Assembly: GCA_022796315.1 (NCBI GenBank)
Contig: JAAWIL010000123.1
Location: forward strand, 1-6,211
Source of the DNA: Oscillibacter sp.
GTDB lineage: Bacteria; Bacillota; Clostridia; Oscillospirales; Oscillospiraceae
Length of the DNA stretch: 6,211 nt
Direction: 5' to 3'
In this document: positions 4,078 to 6,211 of the stretch, in pieces
How positions within the stretch are numbered: the stretch's first letter is position 1
Layout: each line of letters begins with the position of its first letter
Position numbers and translations under genes: made by a program
The notes under the pieces: generated by a model
Told to the model about the DNA's origin: nothing
Database searches by the model: none
Seen by the model: the letters and a program-made list of their open reading frames with translations, nothing else

Positions 4078-4830
4078 ATGCGCTTTGGAGATCGGATGCG
4101 GACCCGGCGGGAGGAATTGGGACTTTCCCAGAAGGCGCTGGCGGCGATGATGGGGATTTCCTCCTCCGCCATCGGCAATTATGAGAGCGGCACCAGCTTT
4201 CCGAAGGAGGAGGTCCTCCTGCGGCTGTTTGACTGCCTGGAGACGGACCCGAACCTCCTGTTTCAGGACAGCTTCCGGGCCGGGGGCCAGGTGCTCTCCG
4301 CCGGGGAGCGGAAGTTGATGGAGCGCTACCGGGGCCTCTCGCCCAGGGGCCGGGAGACGGTGCGCTCCGTGGTGGAGGCCCTGTGCGACTACCGGGACGA
4401 GCTGGAGGCCAGCCGGGGAGAGCCCGAGGAGCGGGTGATTCCCCTCTACCGCAGTCCCGCAGCGGCGGGCTATGCCGCGCCGGTCTTCGGGGAGGACTTT
4501 GACAGCATCCCCGTCACAGGAGACGTGCCCCCCGGGGCGGAGTTTGCCGTCCGCATTCAGGGGGACTCCATGGCGCCCTACATCCCCGACGGCTCTGTGG
4601 TTTATGTAAACCGGGACCCCATGAAGGAGGGGGATGTGGGCATCTTCTGCGTGGATGGGGAGATGTTCTGCAAGCAGTACTACAAGGACCCGGCGGGGAT
4701 CGTGTACCTGTTCTCCCTGAACCGGGCCCGGTCCGGCGCGGACCTGCTGCTGATGCCCGGCGGCAGCCGCACGCTGGTGTGCTTCGGGCGGGTGATGATG
4801 CATGCCATGCCCCTGCCGGGGAAGGAATAA
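4078..4830 (+). CDS. XRE-family repressor with S24 (LexA/CI-like) self-cleavage domain
   Basis: This 250-residue protein has a lambda-repressor-like helix-turn-helix at about 3-62 (LGLSQKALAAMMGISSSAIGN, split as QKALAAMMG and SSSAIGNYESG) and an S24 peptidase domain at about 118-245. The expected self-cleavage parts are visible: an Ala-Gly bond at A130-G131 in SPAAAGYAAP, the catalytic serine S164 in QGDSMAPYIPDGSVVYV, and the general-base lysine K199 in MFCKQYY. By analogy with LexA and CI, activated RecA after DNA damage would trigger cleavage and derepression. It is not LexA itself, which has a winged helix at its N-terminus. ATG at 4078 follows GAGGGGGG at 7 bases; in-frame upstream codons to 3985 overlap the promoter and operators and are not used. 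The gene stands alone; its targets beyond itself are not evident here. It could be a remnant phage or mobile-element regulator, or a chromosomal stress regulator. Confidence 0.92.
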   Translation: MRFGDRMRTRREELGLSQKALAAMMGISSSAIGNYESGTSFPKEEVLLRLFDCLETDPNLLFQDSFRAGGQVLSAGERKLMERYRGLSPRGRETVRSVVEALCDYRDELEASRGEPEERVIPLYRSPAAAGYAAPVFGEDFDSIPVTGDVPPGAEFAVRIQGDSMAPYIPDGSVVYVNRDPMKEGDVGIFCVDGEMFCKQYYKDPAGIVYLFSLNRARSGADLLLMPGGSRTLVCFGRVMMHAMPLPGKE

Positions 4831-5287
4831 TGTGAACTTTATGCGGGGAGGGGATCTCCCGGCCGCACATGGGCGCATACGGACTGTTGAGGGAAGCGCG
4901 GTGCATGCTGGAATATTCCGCACAGGTCCGTTTGCCGCCCTGATTTTGCCGGCAAAGCCGCGATACACATCTGGAGGGATGGAGGGATGGCTGGAGACAT
5001 TTCAGCAGAGTCATCCCGTCAGCCCTCCCAAGGCCCACATGGAAGTTATGGAACGGATGCCCCCTTTTGGCGGCTTCCAACCGTTTGGTTGGGAGCATGG
5101 AGGGCAATTCTGCTGTTCCGCGCATTCCCCACACGGAGGACGACGGACTTTTGGAGAGGATTGACGGCCGCGGGGACCGCCGGTCAAAGCGCCCCGGAAG
5201 ACAGGAACACACCTTGCGTGAGCGGTCCCGGCTTCCGGCGGAACCATGGCGGGGACGGCAGCCGCCTCCCAGGGAAAAGGAAGCCCC
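4831..5287. other. Gene-free stretch of about 457 bases with scattered small dyads
   Basis: No frame on either strand here gives a protein I would support. Visible structure: a bulged hairpin right after the repressor stop (TGCGG-GGAG at 4842-4850 with CTCC at 4856-4859 and CCGCA at 4863-4867) and no U-run; GGAATATTCC at 4910-4919; TTTGCCG (4931-4937) pairing with CGGCAAA (4950-4956); a doubled GGAGGGAT at 4973-4988; and CCAACC-GTTT-GGTTGG at 5077-5092. The many short dyads could belong to an untranslated RNA or a decayed gene. No clear terminator for the converging dehydrogenase gene was found. Confidence 0.5.
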
Positions 5288-6022
5288 CTACACAATAAAC
5301 CCCCCGTCGGCCCCCAGCACCTGCCCGGTGAGGAAGCCGGCCTCGTCCGAGGCCAGGAAGGCCACCGCGTAGGCCACGTCCGCCGGAGTGCCCAGCCGGC
5401 CCAGGGGGGTTTCCTCCACCAGCATGGCCCGGGTCTCCGGGCGCAGGCCCCGGACCATGTCGGTGTCAATGACGCCGGGGGCCACGCAGTTGACCCGGAT
5501 GCCGGAGGGCGCCAGCTCCAGGGCCAGGGAGCGGGTGAGGCCGATCAGCGCCGCCTTGGTGCAGGCGTAGGCCACCTCGCAGCTGGCCCCCCGCAGGCCC
5601 CAGATGGAGGAGATGTTCACAATGCAGCCCCGCTTTTCCGAGATCATCCGGGGCAGCACCGCCTGAATGGCGTTCCGGGCCCCGGTGAGGTTCACGGCCA
5701 GGTACCGGTCCCATTGGGCATCCGTCAGGTCCTGAAACAGCTCCTGCCCGGCGATGCCGGCGTTGTTCACCAGGAGGGAGACCGGCCCCAGGGCGGCCTC
5801 CGCCTGGCACGCCATGTCCGAAACCGCCTTGCTGTCGGCCACGTCCGCCTGGACGGCCAGGGCCTTGCGCCCCAGGGCGCGGATGGCGGAGACGGTCTCC
5901 CCGGCGGCCTGGGCCTGCTGGCGGTAGTTGACGCAGACGTCCCAGCCCCGCCGGGCCAGCTCCAGGGCGATGCCCCGGCCAATGCCCCGGGAGGCCCCGG
6001 TAACCAGCGCGATGTTTCCCAT
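5288..6022 (-). CDS. Short-chain dehydrogenase/reductase, FabG-like
   Basis: The protein has 244 residues, the standard length of a classical SDR. It should use NAD(P)H to reduce a carbonyl or the reverse. Motifs: cofactor-binding TGASRGIG (8-15), the acidic D60-V61 pair that contacts adenine, NNAG (86-89), and the catalytic tetrad N111, S139, Y152 and K156 (NISS, then YACTK). The C-terminal GQVLGADGGFIV matches FabG-type enzymes (3-oxoacyl-ACP reductase). Without fatty-acid genes next to it, this is probably not the housekeeping FabG, and the substrate may be a sugar, sterol or short ketone, so no symbol is given. N34-Y35-R36 after the second strand suggests NADPH preference, but weakly. ATG at 6022 follows AAGGAGG at 7 bases; the frame upstream to 6097 contains the promoter. 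It appears to be monocistronic and is divergent from tRNA-Val. Confidence 0.93.
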   Translation of the reverse strand: MGNIALVTGASRGIGRGIALELARRGWDVCVNYRQQAQAAGETVSAIRALGRKALAVQADVADSKAVSDMACQAEAALGPVSLLVNNAGIAGQELFQDLTDAQWDRYLAVNLTGARNAIQAVLPRMISEKRGCIVNISSIWGLRGASCEVAYACTKAALIGLTRSLALELAPSGIRVNCVAPGVIDTDMVRGLRPETRAMLVEETPLGRLGTPADVAYAVAFLASDEAGFLTGQVLGADGGFIV

Positions 6023-6053
6023 GATGGTTCCTCCTTGGATGGTTGTTTCAGAG

Positions 6054-6082
6054 AGTATATCAAAAAAAAGAAAAAAACGCAA
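6054..6082 (-). promoter_or_regulatory. Promoter of the dehydrogenase gene
   Basis: On the minus strand TTGCGT (6077-6082), a 17-base spacer and TATACT (6054-6059) lie about 32 bases before the ATG at 6022. The spacer is almost pure T on the minus strand (7 T, C, 8 T), which would be rigid, bent DNA. The -35 keeps only TTG. Confidence 0.6.
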
Positions 6083-6090
6083 GAAAGGTG

Positions 6091-6119
6091 TTGACAAACC
6101 GGCGAAGATCGTGTATCCT
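6091..6119 (+). promoter_or_regulatory. Promoter of tRNA-Val
   Basis: A perfect TTGACA (6091-6096), a 17-base spacer and TATCCT (6114-6119) lie 15 bases before the mature tRNA start at 6135. It is back-to-back with the dehydrogenase promoter: the two -35 elements are only 8 bases apart. Confidence 0.8.
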
Positions 6120-6134
6120 ATACCTGTTCGTTTC

Positions 6135-6211
6135 GGACGATTAGCTCAGCTGGCTAGAGCACCTGCTTGACGTGCAGGGGGTCACAGGTTCGAGTCCTGT
6201 ATCGTCCACCA
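6135..6211 (+). tRNA. tRNA-Val (anticodon GAC)
   Basis: A complete 77-base cloverleaf with encoded CCA. The acceptor GGACGAT (6135-6141) pairs with ATCGTCC, then A and CCA end exactly at the last base of the window. The anticodon arm CCTGC-TTGACGT-GCAGG gives GAC, which reads GTC and GTT codons. The T-arm contains GGTTCGAGTCC. Any further tRNAs or a terminator would lie beyond the window. Confidence 0.95.

Noticed and set aside
4802..5164. 120-codon plus-strand frame after the repressor
   Set aside because: It starts within the repressor's last codons in another frame. It has no good ribosome binding site at its start and no recognisable domain.
4514..5212. 232-codon minus-strand frame under the repressor's end
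   Set aside because: Ser/Pro/Arg-rich shadow sequence with no motif and no ribosome binding site; it overlaps the well-supported S24 domain.
5246..6094. 282-codon plus-strand frame
   Set aside because: It mirrors the dehydrogenase gene on the other strand and is Gly/Gln/Pro/His-rich. The SDR motifs on minus are unmistakable.

Overview
The window is GC-rich bacterial DNA with consensus-like sigma-A promoters (TTGACA-17-TAATAT), strong GGAGG ribosome binding sites, tRNAs that encode their own CCA ends and a YitT-family membrane protein. This points to a high-GC Firmicute, most likely a gut clostridium of the Oscillospiraceae type. That placement is an inference from style and gene content, not a database match.

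Layout. Positions 2-94 hold the C-terminal end of an unidentified plus-strand gene. A repeat-rich intergenic block follows, with a 27-bp inverted repeat (141-167 and 405-431) enclosing two 51/52-bp tandem units. A 34-bp perfect palindrome (454-487) contains the stop codon of the next gene. Then comes a tight minus-strand operon, 2708 down to 468: a YitT/DUF2179 membrane protein, an Asp/Glu racemase-family protein and the tRNA methyltransferase TrmO. Its genes are only 4-5 bases apart and share one promoter at about 2757-2784. Upstream, also on minus, is a set of three small overlapping genes (3592 down to 2894): a cysteine-rich zinc-binding-like protein starting at TTG, a helical 77-residue protein and a sigma-region-4-like DNA-binding protein.

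The plus strand from 3628 carries a promoter, tRNA-Thr(UGU), tRNA-Tyr(GUA) and a clear intrinsic terminator. Next is an operator/promoter region with palindromes placed exactly 30 bp apart, then a 250-residue XRE/S24 (LexA/CI-like) repressor that has an Ala-Gly cleavage site and a Ser/Lys dyad. About 457 bases without a supportable gene follow. The window closes with a minus-strand FabG-type short-chain dehydrogenase/reductase whose promoter is back-to-back with that of tRNA-Val(GAC); the CCA end of this tRNA is the last base of the window.

How the parts relate. The yitT-racemase-trmO genes are probably co-transcribed, although their functions have no obvious link. The repressor probably controls itself through its upstream palindromes and could be inactivated by RecA-stimulated self-cleavage; no other clear target lies in the window. 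The three small genes look like a compact, translationally coupled regulatory module. I see no CRISPR array, transposase, integrase or recognisable defence system. The best candidates for something undescribed are the 30-bp-phased operator array and the three-gene zinc/coil/sigma-4 module.
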